A stretch of 46,697 bases of DNA from the NCBI GenBank assembly GCA_016194325.1, contig JACQBS010000135.1, positions 1 through 46,697 of the forward strand, read 5' to 3'. Shown in pieces: positions 20,476-30,033 of this stretch (its first letter is position 1; each line of letters opens with the position of its first letter). This DNA comes from Nitrospinota bacterium. GTDB lineage: Bacteria > Nitrospinota > Nitrospinia > UBA9942. The notes under the pieces are model-generated. The model did not search any database. It saw nothing but the letters and a program-made list of their open reading frames with translations, and was not told the origin of the DNA. Both the position numbers and the translations under genes were made by a program.

Positions 20476-21915
20476 ATGAGTGTTGCTATTGAAGAGACAC
20501 AGAAGCTTATTGACGAGATACTTAAGGTTTATCCTGAGAAGACAAGAAAGAAGAGGGCATTGCATATAAAACCCAATGATACCTCAGGTGGATGCCCTGT
20601 GAAATCCAATATGAAGAGCATCCCTGGTGTTATGACTGCGAGGGGTTGTGCTTATGCAGGGAGCAAAGGAGTTGTGTGGGGACCTGTGAAGGATATGATT
20701 CATCTATCACATGGTCCTGTAGGGTGCGGTCATTATAGCTGGGCAACCAGAAGGAACCTTGCCTCAGGCAAACCGGGGGTAGACAATTTCGTCCCCTTTC
20801 ACTTTACATCTGATTTTCAGGAAAGGGATATTGTCTATGGAGGGGATAAGAGGCTGGAGACGATTTTAAGGGAGATAAAGACACTCTTTCCGCTTGCAAA
20901 GGGTATAACAATCCAAAGTGAGTGTCCCATTGGTCTTATCGGCGATGACATAGAGGCAGTGGCAAAGAGGATGTCAAAAGAATTGAGCATGCCCGTTATT
21001 CCTGTGCGGTGCGAGGGTTTTCGCGGGGTTTCCCAGTCCCTCGGACATCATATTGCCAATGACTCCATCAGGGATCATCTGCTCGGAAAAAAGAAACTTG
21101 AGACAAAGACGCCCTATGATGTGGCGCTCATTGGGGACTACAATATCGGCGGTGATGCATGGGCAACAAAGGAATTACTGGAGGAGGCTGGCTACAGGGT
21201 TGTTTCTGTCTGGAGCGGAGATGGGACCATGGATGGTCTTTCCATAACGTCGGATGTGAAATTGAATATCATCCACTGCTATCGGAGCATGAACTATATC
21301 TGCCGGCACATGGAGGAGACATACGGTGTTTCCTGGATGGAGGTAAATTTCTTCGGTCCTTCAAAGATAAAGGCGTCTTTAAGAAAATTGGCGGAACGGT
21401 TTGATGATTCTATAAAGGAGAAGACAGAAGAGGTTATAAAGAGGCATGAGTCTGAGATGCAGAAGGTCATAGATAAATACCATCCGAGGCTTGAAGGTAA
21501 AAAGGTCATGCTCTATGTGGGAGGACTGAGGCCAAGGCATACCATTGGCGCATTTGAGGATTTGGGGATGGAGATTATCGGAGCAGGCTATGAGTTCGGT
21601 CATTCCGATGATTACACGAGGACATATCCGATGTTAAAGGAAGGGGTAGTTATCTATGATGATGTGACGCATCACGAGTTTGAGGAATTGGTAAAAAGGA
21701 TGAAGCCGGATTTGGTGGCGTCGGGCATCAAAGAAAAATATGTGTTTCAAAAAATGGGATTGCCTTTTAGACAGATGCACTCATGGGACTATTCGGGGCC
21801 TTATCATGGATGGAAGGGGTTTCCCATCTTTGCAAGGGATATGGATATGGCAATAAACAGCCCAACATGGGGACTGGTCAAGGCGCCGTGGAAGGAGGCA
21901 TTACGACAATTGTAA
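20476..21915 (+). CDS. nifD: Nitrogenase MoFe protein alpha chain
   Basis: [58 protein letters not shown]. Confidence 0.97.
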   Translation: MSVAIEETQKLIDEILKVYPEKTRKKRALHIKPNDTSGGCPVKSNMKSIPGVMTARGCAYAGSKGVVWGPVKDMIHLSHGPVGCGHYSWATRRNLASGKPGVDNFVPFHFTSDFQERDIVYGGDKRLETILREIKTLFPLAKGITIQSECPIGLIGDDIEAVAKRMSKELSMPVIPVRCEGFRGVSQSLGHHIANDSIRDHLLGKKKLETKTPYDVALIGDYNIGGDAWATKELLEEAGYRVVSVWSGDGTMDGLSITSDVKLNIIHCYRSMNYICRHMEETYGVSWMEVNFFGPSKIKASLRKLAERFDDSIKEKTEEVIKRHESEMQKVIDKYHPRLEGKKVMLYVGGLRPRHTIGAFEDLGMEIIGAGYEFGHSDDYTRTYPMLKEGVVIYDDVTHHEFEELVKRMKPDLVASGIKEKYVFQKMGLPFRQMHSWDYSGPYHGWKGFPIFARDMDMAINSPTWGLVKAPWKEALRQL

Positions 21916-21998
21916 AATGAAAAGTGCAAAATGCAAATTGAGAAGAAAGTACTTCACAAATTTTGCAATTTGCAATTTAAAATTTGCAATTTGCATTA
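21916..21998. repeat. Intergenic nifD-nifK repeat (gcaaaatgcaaatt / aatttgcaatttgcatt)
   Basis: Tandem and complementary units between nifD and nifK. Confidence 0.8.
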
Positions 21999-22013
21999 AG
22001 GTAGGGAGGCAGT

Positions 22014-23426
22014 ATGAATTGTGCAGAAGTTGCTGAATATATAAATACCAAAGAATACCAAGAACTTAATTTTAAGCGAGAGACGCTTGTCATAAATCCG
22101 CCAAAGGCTTGCCAACCTCTTGGTGCTATCTTTTGTGCCTCCGGGTTTGAGGGGACACTCCCCTTTGTTCATGGCTCGCAGGGATGCGTGGCATACTTCA
22201 GAAATAATCTATCAAGGCACTTTAGAGAGCCATTTTCAGCCGTATCTACATCCATGACAGAGGATGCTGCTGTCTTTGGAGGGATGAATAATCTGATAGA
22301 GGGGCTTCAAAACGGCTTCACCCTCTACAAGCCTAAGATGATAGCCATATCAACCTCATGTATGGCAGAGGTTATAGGGGATGACTTAAATAGCTTTGTA
22401 ATAAAGGCAAGGGAGCTTGGTACAATACCAAAGGACTTTCCAATTCCCTTTGCCCATACACCAAGCTTTGTAGGCTCACATATAAATGGCTATGACAATA
22501 TGCTGAAGGCTATCATTGCCCATTTAACACAAGGAAAGAAGGAGAAAAAAAATGGAAAGATAAACATCATCCCCGGCTTTGACCCTCATGTGGCTAATAT
22601 CAGAGAGATTAAAAGAATGCTGAATCTGATGGGTGTAGAGTATATAATTCTCTCAGATAGCTCCGATGTCCTTGATTCTCCGCAGAATGGAAATTTTGAG
22701 ATGTATCCGGGCGGAACAAAGCTTGAAGATACAGCCGATTCTATTAATGGCGTAGCCACCATAGGTCTTCAAAAATTCTCCACCATGCAGACAATAAAGC
22801 TCATTCAGGAGTCCTTTGGACATGAGGGGCTTTCTATCTATCCGCCATTAGGTATTAAGGCAACTGACGGATTCTTGATGAAGATTAAAAGGCTCACAGG
22901 AAGGTCTATTCCAGAGGAATTAGAAAGGGAGAGGGGGAGGGCAGTTGATACTGCAACCGATGCACACCAATATATACATGGGAAGAGGTTTGCCGTCTTT
23001 GGCGACCCTGACGAGGTATTCGGGATTGTAAATTTTCTCCTTGAGATGGGCGGTGAGCCTGTCCACATACTTACTGCTACAGGGACAAAGCAGTTTGGGG
23101 ATGAGATAAAGGTGCTTTTAGACTCAAGTCCCTATGGGAAGCAGGCAAATCTCTATATTGGCAAAGACCTCTGGCATTTAAGGAGTCTCTTGATGACAGA
23201 GCCTGTGGATATGCTTATTGGTGATTCCCATGGTAAGTGGGCTGCAAGGGATGCGGGTATCCCACTGGTCAGGATAGGTTATCCAATCTTTGATAGAGTG
23301 AACCTGCATAGGTATCCGACTATAGGTTATCAGGGTGTGATAAATCTAATCACATGGATTGCCAATACCTTTATTGATGAGGTGGACAGAAAGAGTGATG
23401 ATGCACACTTTGAGCTGCTGAGATGA
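22014..23426 (+). CDS. nifK: Nitrogenase MoFe protein beta chain
   Basis: CQPLGAIFCASGFEGTLPFVHGSQGCVAYFRNNLSRHFREP, TSCMAEVIGDDL. Confidence 0.97.
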   Translation: MNCAEVAEYINTKEYQELNFKRETLVINPPKACQPLGAIFCASGFEGTLPFVHGSQGCVAYFRNNLSRHFREPFSAVSTSMTEDAAVFGGMNNLIEGLQNGFTLYKPKMIAISTSCMAEVIGDDLNSFVIKARELGTIPKDFPIPFAHTPSFVGSHINGYDNMLKAIIAHLTQGKKEKKNGKINIIPGFDPHVANIREIKRMLNLMGVEYIILSDSSDVLDSPQNGNFEMYPGGTKLEDTADSINGVATIGLQKFSTMQTIKLIQESFGHEGLSIYPPLGIKATDGFLMKIKRLTGRSIPEELERERGRAVDTATDAHQYIHGKRFAVFGDPDEVFGIVNFLLEMGGEPVHILTATGTKQFGDEIKVLLDSSPYGKQANLYIGKDLWHLRSLLMTEPVDMLIGDSHGKWAARDAGIPLVRIGYPIFDRVNLHRYPTIGYQGVINLITWIANTFIDEVDRKSDDAHFELLR

Positions 23427-23430
23427 GGGG

Positions 23431-23510
23431 AAGTGTCAAAGTATCAAAGTATCAAAGTGTCAGAGCAAAAAACTTTGACACTGTGACACTATGACTCTTT
23501 GATACTTTAT
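23431..23510. repeat. 8-bp tandem-unit hairpin between nifK and nifE
   Basis: aagtgtca aagtatca aagtatca aagtgtca ... tttgacac tgtgacac tatgactc tttgatac. Confidence 0.9.
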
Positions 23511-24006
23511 TTCTTTTATGGGTTTTGCAAATACTGCGGAAATTTTAAAAGAGCCTGCCTGCAACTTGAACCATCAGCCTGACAGGGCATGTGAAAGACC
23601 GAGGGGAGGGGAGAGTTGTGCATTTGATGGTGCCTTTATTGTATTAAACCCAATTACAGATGCAGCCCATCTCATCCATGGACCAATCGCTTGCTGTGGA
23701 AACAGTTATGAGGGAAGGGGGAGTTTATCATCGGGTTCAAGACTGTATCGCTACGGCTTCACAACAGATATGACAGAGATGGACATAGTCTATGGAAGCG
23801 AAGGCAAACTTAAAGAGGGTATTGAATATATTGTAAAGAGATATGAGCCTTCAGCCATATTTGTCTATTCAACCTGTATCCCAGGCATTACAGGAGAGGA
23901 TGTAGAGGCAGTATGTAAGGAGGCAAAAAAGAGGACAATCGTCCCGGTAATCCCTGTTATTGCCCCGGGATTCCTTGGACATAAAAATCTGGGGAACCGT
24001 CTTGCA

Positions 24007-24034
24007 GGGGAGGTCTTGCTGGGGAGGTCTTGCT
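24007..24034. repeat. 14-bp perfect tandem duplication (ggggaggtcttgct x2) in nifE
   Basis: Direct reading of the sequence. Confidence 0.97.
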
Positions 24035-24057
24035 GGATTATGTGATAGGGACAGGGA

Positions 24058-24085
24058 AAATTTCAAATTTCAAATTTCAAATTTA
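24058..24085. repeat. Heptamer tandem tract (aaatttc x3 + aaattta) in nifE
   Basis: Direct reading of the sequence. Confidence 0.95.
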
Positions 24086-24876
24086 AAAGATACCCACACA
24101 ATAAATCTTATTGGTGAATACAATATTGCAGGTGAGTTATGGGATATCCTGCCACTCTTTGAAAAGATTGGAATTAATGTCCTGTCAAAGATAACAGGGG
24201 ACTCTACATTTAAAGAAATTACTTATGCCCACCATGCAAGATTAAACCTCCTTGTCTGTGGAAGGGCATTGATAAATGTGGCAAGGGGAATGGAAGAGAG
24301 ATATGTCATCCCCTTTAGAGAGGTATCCTTCTACGGCATAAGAAACACATCTTCAGCCCTCAGAGATGCAGCAGGATTTTTTGAGGATATGGTGCTAATG
24401 AAAAGGACTGAGGAGATTATTAACGAGGAAGAGAGAAATACTAAGAGGCTGCTCTCCTCTTATATCGAAAAGCTCAAAGGTAAAAAGGCTGTTGTCTATA
24501 CAGGAGGGGTAAAAAGCTGGAGCATTATATCCGCCCTGAAGGATTTAGGCATAGAGGTTACAGCCTGCGGTGTGAATAAATCAAGCCTCTCCGACATCGA
24601 GAAGATAAAATCCCTTATCGGCGAGGAGAGGATATTGAAAGATGTGAGCCCGAAAAATATCCTTGAGGCTATATATTCTACAAATGCAGATATTCTTATT
24701 GCAGGCGGAAGAAATCAATATCTTGCATATAAAGAGAGGATACCTTTCATAGATATAAATCAGGAAAGGCATACACCATATTCAGGCTACAAAGGGCTTG
24801 TCCGTATGGCAGAGGATATTGTAAAGACCATCTATTCTCCTGTGTGGGAGATAGCAAAGAAGAATGCACCGTGGGG

Positions 24877-24957
24877 AAGTGTCAAAGTATCAGGGTATCA
24901 AAGTGTCAGAGCAAAAAAAGTTTGACACTATGACACTTTGACTCTTTGATACTTTAT
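24877..24957. repeat. 8-bp tandem-unit hairpin between nifE and nifN
   Basis: Close sequence relative of the 23431-23510 hairpin. Confidence 0.9.
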
Positions 24958-24965
24958 TTGTTTGT

Positions 24966-26207
24966 ATGGAAATCTATAAAAAATCGGGTCTGTCGGTAAA
25001 TCCTTTAAAGACCAGTCCTGCTCTGGGTGCAGCTTATGCTATCCAGGGAATTAAAGGCGCTATTGCATTATTTCATGCAGCACCAGGCTGCACTTTTCTG
25101 GGGAAAGTCCTTTTAACCCAGCATCTAAGGGAGCCTGTTGGACTTCTTGGGACGGATATAAAAGAGATGCCCACAATCATGGGCGGGTGGGATGAGCTGA
25201 AAAAAAGGATTACAGATGTGTGTGAAAAATTCAAGCCCTCGCTTATAGGGGTAATCGGCACAGCCCTTTCGGAGATAAGGGGAGAAGACATTGAAAATAT
25301 AATTACGAATTACGAATTACGAATTACGAATTGCAAAATGCTCTATATCTCAGCGCCTGATTATATGGGTGGTTTTGGAGAAGGATATGCAAAGGCTATA
25401 GAGGTTATAGTGGAGAATCTTGTAGAGGGCGGAACTGCAATATCTAATCAGATAAATATACTCCCCTGTGAATCTCTAACTGCAGGAGATATAGAAGAGA
25501 TAAAAGATATAATTTCCACCTTTGGACTTAAACCCATTGTGCTTTCTGATTTATCCCTCTCCATGGATGGCTCAAAGGAGAGATTCTCAAATCTCCCATT
25601 AGATGGAACAGCAATAGATGAGATAAAGGCTATGGGTAGGTCATCGGCTACATTCAGCATAGGGGAAGGGATGAAAAGGGCAGGTGAGATTTTAAAGGAT
25701 AGATTCGGTATTCCTCTCTACCCACTCTCTCTTCCCATTGGTCTTTCCGCTTCAGATAATTTCATACGATGCCTGATTGAGATAACGGGAAAAAAAACAT
25801 CGGAAAGGATAGAGAGATGGAGAAAGAGGCTTGTTGACGGCATGGTTGACACCCATCTCCTCATGGCAGGAAAAAGGGTTACACTTGGACTTGATGGAGA
25901 CATCCTCGCAGGGGTAAGTGGATTTTGCCTTGATATGGGGATGGATGTGATTTCGGATTTCGGATTTCGAATTTCGGATTTAGAGGACATGGAAGATATG
26001 GCGCACGATGCGGATTTAATTATCACTAACAGTCATGGAAAGGAGATTTCGGAGAGACTCGGCATACCGCTCTTACGGATGGGGTTCCCTGTATTCGACA
26101 GATTTGGAGAACCCCTTAAGTTAAGGGCAGGATATAGGGGAAGTTTGAATCTCTTATTTGAAATGGCAAATATCTTTTATGAAGATCGCTTTTGCAACAA
26201 AAGATAA
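24966..26207 (+). CDS. nifN: NifN FeMo-cofactor scaffold protein
   Basis: LKTSPALGAAYAIQGIKGAIALFHAAPGCTFLGKVLLTQHLREP, YISAPDYMGGFGEGYAKAIE. Confidence 0.92.
   Translation: MEIYKKSGLSVNPLKTSPALGAAYAIQGIKGAIALFHAAPGCTFLGKVLLTQHLREPVGLLGTDIKEMPTIMGGWDELKKRITDVCEKFKPSLIGVIGTALSEIRGEDIENIITNYELRITNCKMLYISAPDYMGGFGEGYAKAIEVIVENLVEGGTAISNQINILPCESLTAGDIEEIKDIISTFGLKPIVLSDLSLSMDGSKERFSNLPLDGTAIDEIKAMGRSSATFSIGEGMKRAGEILKDRFGIPLYPLSLPIGLSASDNFIRCLIEITGKKTSERIERWRKRLVDGMVDTHLLMAGKRVTLGLDGDILAGVSGFCLDMGMDVISDFGFRISDLEDMEDMAHDADLIITNSHGKEISERLGIPLLRMGFPVFDRFGEPLKLRAGYRGSLNLLFEMANIFYEDRFCNKR
25301..25333. repeat. Heptamer tandem tract (attacga) in nifN
   Basis: aattacgaattacgaattacgaattacgaattgc; encodes TNYELRITN. 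Confidence 0.93.
25949..25982. repeat. Heptamer tandem tract (gatttcg) in nifN
   Basis: gatttcggatttcggatttcgaatttcggattta; encodes ISDFGFRISDL. Confidence 0.93.
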
Positions 26208-26538
26208 TATCACAGTAAATGACCACTTCGGCTGGTGCAGGACATTTGCTGTTTATAATGTAGATAGAGAGAATTTTAAATTTATCGAATTCAGAAATGT
26301 CCATGAGGGAAGGGATGAGATGGATAAGATAGATAAAAGAATCGAAGCAATAAAGGATTGCACAATTCTCTATTGCAGTGAGATAGGAGCGACGGCAGCA
26401 GCGAGGGTTGTAAGAAGCAGGATTCATCCCATGAAGTCTTCGGGGGCTGAATCAATCGAGGAGATTCTTAATAAACTGATAACGGTTCTAAAAAAACCTC
26501 CTATATGGTTGAGAAAGGTTCTGCAGAGGGAAGAATGA
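26179..26538 (+). CDS. NifX-family protein
   Basis: MKIAFATKDNITVNDHFGWCRTFAVYNV; start at 26179 overlapping nifN. Confidence 0.85.
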   Translation: MKIAFATKDNITVNDHFGWCRTFAVYNVDRENFKFIEFRNVHEGRDEMDKIDKRIEAIKDCTILYCSEIGATAAARVVRSRIHPMKSSGAESIEEILNKLITVLKKPPIWLRKVLQREE

Positions 26539-26864
26539 AAGTAGCCGTAGCTTCAAGCGATGGAAGGATTATAAACCAGCACTTCGGGCATGCTGAAAGG
26601 TTTCTTATCTTTGATGCGGATGAAAGCGGAGTAAATTTAGTGGAAGAAAGGAGAGTAGAGAAATACTGCTCCGGCGACCCTGAGCATCTCTATGACCCGG
26701 AACGGACAGAAATGATATTTGATGCCTTAAAGGACTGCTCGATTCTCCTCGTCAGCAGGATAGGCACAATACCGGAAAAGGAGCTTGAGAAAAAGGGGAT
26801 AAAGGTCTTCATGGTTTATGACAGGATAGAGGAAGGGATAAAGGCAGTGTTGAGTATTAAGTAG
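26535..26864 (+). CDS. NifX-like protein resembling the NifB C-terminal domain
   Basis: MKVAVASSDGRIINQHFGHAERFLIFDAD...YCSGDPEHL...DCSILLVSRIGTIPEKELEKKGI. Confidence 0.85.
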   Translation: MKVAVASSDGRIINQHFGHAERFLIFDADESGVNLVEERRVEKYCSGDPEHLYDPERTEMIFDALKDCSILLVSRIGTIPEKELEKKGIKVFMVYDRIEEGIKAVLSIK

Positions 26865-26869
26865 TGTGC

Positions 26870-26987
26870 GGTGAAAAATGACATTTTTTCACTTCCGTTA
26901 TTTTTTCTTTTGCTCTATTTATTTGAAATTATTCATTATGGAACAAAAGAAAAAATAAAAAGTCGTTCAAAAAAGTCATTTTTCACC
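26870..26987. mobile_element. MITE-like inverted-repeat element
   Basis: Terminal GGTGAAAAATGAC / GTCATTTTTCACC, internal ATTTTTTCTTTTG / CAAAAGAAAAAAT, no ORF. Confidence 0.6.
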
Positions 26988-27001
26988 AGAAACTAAGTAG
27001 G

Positions 27002-27020
27002 GGCTGTTCCCCGAACAGCC
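27002..27020. repeat. Hairpin GGCTGTTC-CCC-GAACAGCC
   Basis: Perfect 8-bp arms. Confidence 0.85.
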
Positions 27021-27040
27021 TGTTATATGGAGATGGGTAT

Positions 27041-27787
27041 ATGCTGACAACTGCGGAGCTCGAAAAATACAAGAGACAAATTACCATCGAGGGGTTTGGA
27101 ATAGAGGCACAAAAAAGGCTCAAAGACTCCACCGCCCTCATAGCAGGAGTCGGCGGGGTTGGCGGAACTGCTGCACTCTATCTATCTGTTGCAGGTATCG
27201 GCAGACTTATTCTGACACACGATGGGGATCTGACCCTCCCTGATATGAACAGGCAGATTCTTATGTCCCACAGCAGCATCGGGCTTAAAAGGGTTTATAC
27301 GGCAAGAGAGAGTATCGAAAAGATAAATCCCGATGTGAGCATCGAAGTGCTGCCTGATAAAGTAAGTGAAGAAAATCTCGATATTATCCTTCCGCAGGCG
27401 GATGTTGTCATTGACTGCCGGCACAATTTTATCGAGAGGAATATTCTTAATGAATTATGCGTAAAGAAAAAAAAGATACTGATAGAGGCTGCTATGAATG
27501 ACATGGAGGCGTATCTTACAACCATTATCCCCTACAGGACGCCATGTCTATCCTGTATCTACCCTGAAAAACCTGAGTGGGACTATCTCGGATTTAATGT
27601 CCTTGGCGCTGTCTCGGGCACAATCGGGTGCCTGTCTGCCATAGAGGCTATAAAGGTCTTGACAGGCTTAGGCGAGCCTCTCTACTCAAAGCTGTTGTTT
27701 TTCGATACAAAGGGGATGGAGTTTAAAAAATTCAATCTCCATAGAAGGAGCGATTGTGGAGTATGCGGATACTATAACCCTTGTTGA
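27041..27787 (+). CDS. HesA/MoeB/ThiF-family adenylyltransferase
   Basis: YKRQITIEGFGIEAQKRLKDSTALIAGVGGVGGTAALYL; CLSCIYPE...CGVCGYY zinc motif. Confidence 0.9.
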   Translation: MLTTAELEKYKRQITIEGFGIEAQKRLKDSTALIAGVGGVGGTAALYLSVAGIGRLILTHDGDLTLPDMNRQILMSHSSIGLKRVYTARESIEKINPDVSIEVLPDKVSEENLDIILPQADVVIDCRHNFIERNILNELCVKKKKILIEAAMNDMEAYLTTIIPYRTPCLSCIYPEKPEWDYLGFNVLGAVSGTIGCLSAIEAIKVLTGLGEPLYSKLLFFDTKGMEFKKFNLHRRSDCGVCGYYNPC

Positions 27788-28949
27788 TACCACATTAAGG
27801 GATGGGGAACAGTCACCTGGCATTGCTTTCACAGTTCGGGATAAAGTGGAAATTGCCGGCGCCCTTTCCTCTATTGGAATAAGAGAGATAGAAGTCGGCA
27901 CACCCATTATGGGCGGAGATGAGGCGGAGGCAGTAAAGGCGATTATCTCCCTTGGTCTGCCTGCAAGGATTTTCACATGGAATAGGGCTGTTGAAAAAGA
28001 TATTGAGTCATCTCTATCCTGTGGTGTGAAGTCTCTTTATGTCTCCTGTCCTGTCTCGGATATCCAGATAGAAAAAAAGCTTGGAAAGACAAGAAGGTGG
28101 GTAAAGGAGAGATTCTTAAAGGTTATTCCCGATATAAAAAAAGAGGGACTTTATATAGCCTGCGGGCTCGAGGATGCCTCAAGGGCAGACCCAAACTTTG
28201 TCCTTGAAGTCTCCTATCTCTTAAAGGAGCTTGGAGTAAATAGAATCAGGATATGCGACACTGTAGGTATTCTTACACCCTTCAAGACCTTTAAGCTCGT
28301 TCAATTCCTGAAGGAAAGGGTGAATATCCCATTAGAGATACACACCCACAATGACTTCGGTCTTGCCACAGCCAATACCATTGCTGGTATTAAAGGAGGG
28401 GCAGAGTATGCAAGCGTCACTGTAAATGGCATCGGGGAGAGGGCTGGGAATGCAAGCCTCGAAGAAGTTGCGATGATATTAGAAAGACTTGAAGGGATAA
28501 AGAGCGGTATTATTATTAATAGACTCAAATGGATTTCCAGTCTTGTATCCCGACTTTCAGGGAGGGCGGTTCCTGCTGCCAAACCAATTGTAGGAGACCT
28601 TGTCTTCAGCCATGAATCCGACCTCCATGTGGATGGGGTTATAAAAGACCCTGTGTGTTACGAGCCGTTTCCACCGGAAAAGGTAGGTGCAAAGAGGCAT
28701 CTGCCCATCGGCAAGCATTCTGGAGTTGTCGCTGTTATATATAAGTTAAAAACTATGGGTATCTTTTTAAACAAAGAGGATGCCCTTATTCTTATACCCC
28801 GTATCCGTGAGATAGCTGAAGAAAAAAAGAGGATGCTTCTGGACAGCGAGCTATTAATGCTATATAAAGAATCATTAAACCCGGATATTAATTTCTCTTT
28901 ACAGGATACTTCCTGGAATTACCGTCAACCCCATTGTATCCCTTGCTGA
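27756..28949 (+). CDS. nifV: Homocitrate synthase
   Basis: TLVDTTLRDGEQSPGIAFT, EIHTHNDFGLATANTIAGIKGGAEYASVTVNGIGERAGNA. Confidence 0.92.
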   Translation: MEYADTITLVDTTLRDGEQSPGIAFTVRDKVEIAGALSSIGIREIEVGTPIMGGDEAEAVKAIISLGLPARIFTWNRAVEKDIESSLSCGVKSLYVSCPVSDIQIEKKLGKTRRWVKERFLKVIPDIKKEGLYIACGLEDASRADPNFVLEVSYLLKELGVNRIRICDTVGILTPFKTFKLVQFLKERVNIPLEIHTHNDFGLATANTIAGIKGGAEYASVTVNGIGERAGNASLEEVAMILERLEGIKSGIIINRLKWISSLVSRLSGRAVPAAKPIVGDLVFSHESDLHVDGVIKDPVCYEPFPPEKVGAKRHLPIGKHSGVVAVIYKLKTMGIFLNKEDALILIPRIREIAEEKKRMLLDSELLMLYKESLNPDINFSLQDTSWNYRQPHCIPC

Positions 28950-29197
28950 ACCCCATCTTCACTACGATTTATGCGATGCTATATCACCTGCCGTTATGAG
29001 AGCAGGTTGTTTATCTGTCCCGGTCTTTCTTTCTCGTAATTCAGCACGAGTTTTTAGTAATGTCAAGCCAATTTGGAAATGTCCTATTTATCATAAGTTG
29101 AGAATTAAATTGATAGAAAAATTTATATGGCAATTTTAAAAAAGTGGGACTATATTATGGGTGATAAAAAAAAATTCAAAATAAGGAGGTATAGATT

Positions 29198-29713
29198 ATG
29201 AAAGTATTGATTGCCTATTATTCTATGTATGGACATATCCATCGTATGGCTGAGGCTGTTGCTGAGGGTGCAAAGGAAGTGAAAGGGGCGGAGGTATTAA
29301 TGCGTAGGGTTCCGGAGACACTATCGGAAGATATACTTAAAAAGATGGGTGCAATAGAAGCCCAGAAGAAGTTTTCCCATATACCTATTGGCAGTGTTGA
29401 TGACCTGTCTTCTGCTGATGCAATTATTTTCGGAACGCCTACGAGATTCGGAAATATGTGCGGACAGATGAGGCAGTTCCTTGATGCAACAGGACAGCTC
29501 TGGGCAAAGGGTGCATTGGTCGGAAAGGTAGGGAGTGTATTTACGAGTTCTGCCACCCAGCATGGAGGTCAGGAGTCTACAATCTTGAGTTTTCATACGA
29601 CACTCCTTCATCAGGGGATGATTATTGTCGGTTTACCTTATGCCTTTCAAGGGCAGATGCGTATTGATGAGATAACAGGAGGCTCCCCTTATGGTGCTTC
29701 AACAATTGCATGA
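29198..29713 (+). CDS. WrbA-like NAD(P)H:quinone oxidoreductase, ending at an in-frame TGA before the conserved C-terminus
   Basis: [53 protein letters not shown]; homologous frame continues to TAG at 29807-29809. Confidence 0.85.
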   Translation: MKVLIAYYSMYGHIHRMAEAVAEGAKEVKGAEVLMRRVPETLSEDILKKMGAIEAQKKFSHIPIGSVDDLSSADAIIFGTPTRFGNMCGQMRQFLDATGQLWAKGALVGKVGSVFTSSATQHGGQESTILSFHTTLLHQGMIIVGLPYAFQGQMRIDEITGGSPYGASTIA

Positions 29714-29821
29714 GGGCAGGGGGAGCGTATGCCGAGTGAAAATGAGCTGTCAGCGGCGAGATTTCAGGGAAAACATGTCGCAACTATTGCCTTCAAGCTT
29801 GCCAAATAGGAAATTATAAAG

Positions 29822-29890
29822 AAGTGTCAGTGACAGTGATTAGTGTCAGCAAAAAATTAACTCCTTTAACTGACACTGACACTGACACTT
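29822..29890. repeat. 6-bp tandem-unit hairpin (gtgtca/gtgaca ... actgac x3)
   Basis: Complementary arms downstream of the wrbA-like gene. Confidence 0.85.
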
Positions 29891-29918
29891 TTAAGTTTTT
29901 GTTCCGGCTTGTTCGGGT

Positions 29919-30020
29919 AAGGAGACAGCCACAAGCTCCAATCAAATAGCATCGGCATCTAATAATTTATCAAAACTCGCAACAGAGCTGCAAGGTATAG
30001 TTGGCAAGTTTAAGGTTTAA
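29919..30020 (+). pseudogene. C-terminal remnant of a methyl-accepting chemotaxis protein
   Basis: KETATSSNQIASASNNLSKLATELQGIVGKFKV* matches MCP C-terminal pattern. Confidence 0.65.
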
Positions 30021-30033
30021 ATTGTAGTGGTGA

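Larger units (their letters stand above)
23518..24925 (+). pseudogene. nifE: NifE FeMo-cofactor scaffold protein, interrupted by a frame break
   Basis: ORFs 23518-24045 (GPIACCGNSYEGRGSLSSGSRLYRYGFTTDM) and 23960-24925 (INLIGEYNIAGELWD...) are NifE halves in different frames. Confidence 0.8.

Noticed and set aside
29711-29713. TGA recoding (selenocysteine or glycine code) to explain the wrbA-like stop
   Set aside because: Many genes in the window end in TGA as a normal stop, and no Sec requirement exists at this position; a point mutation is simpler.
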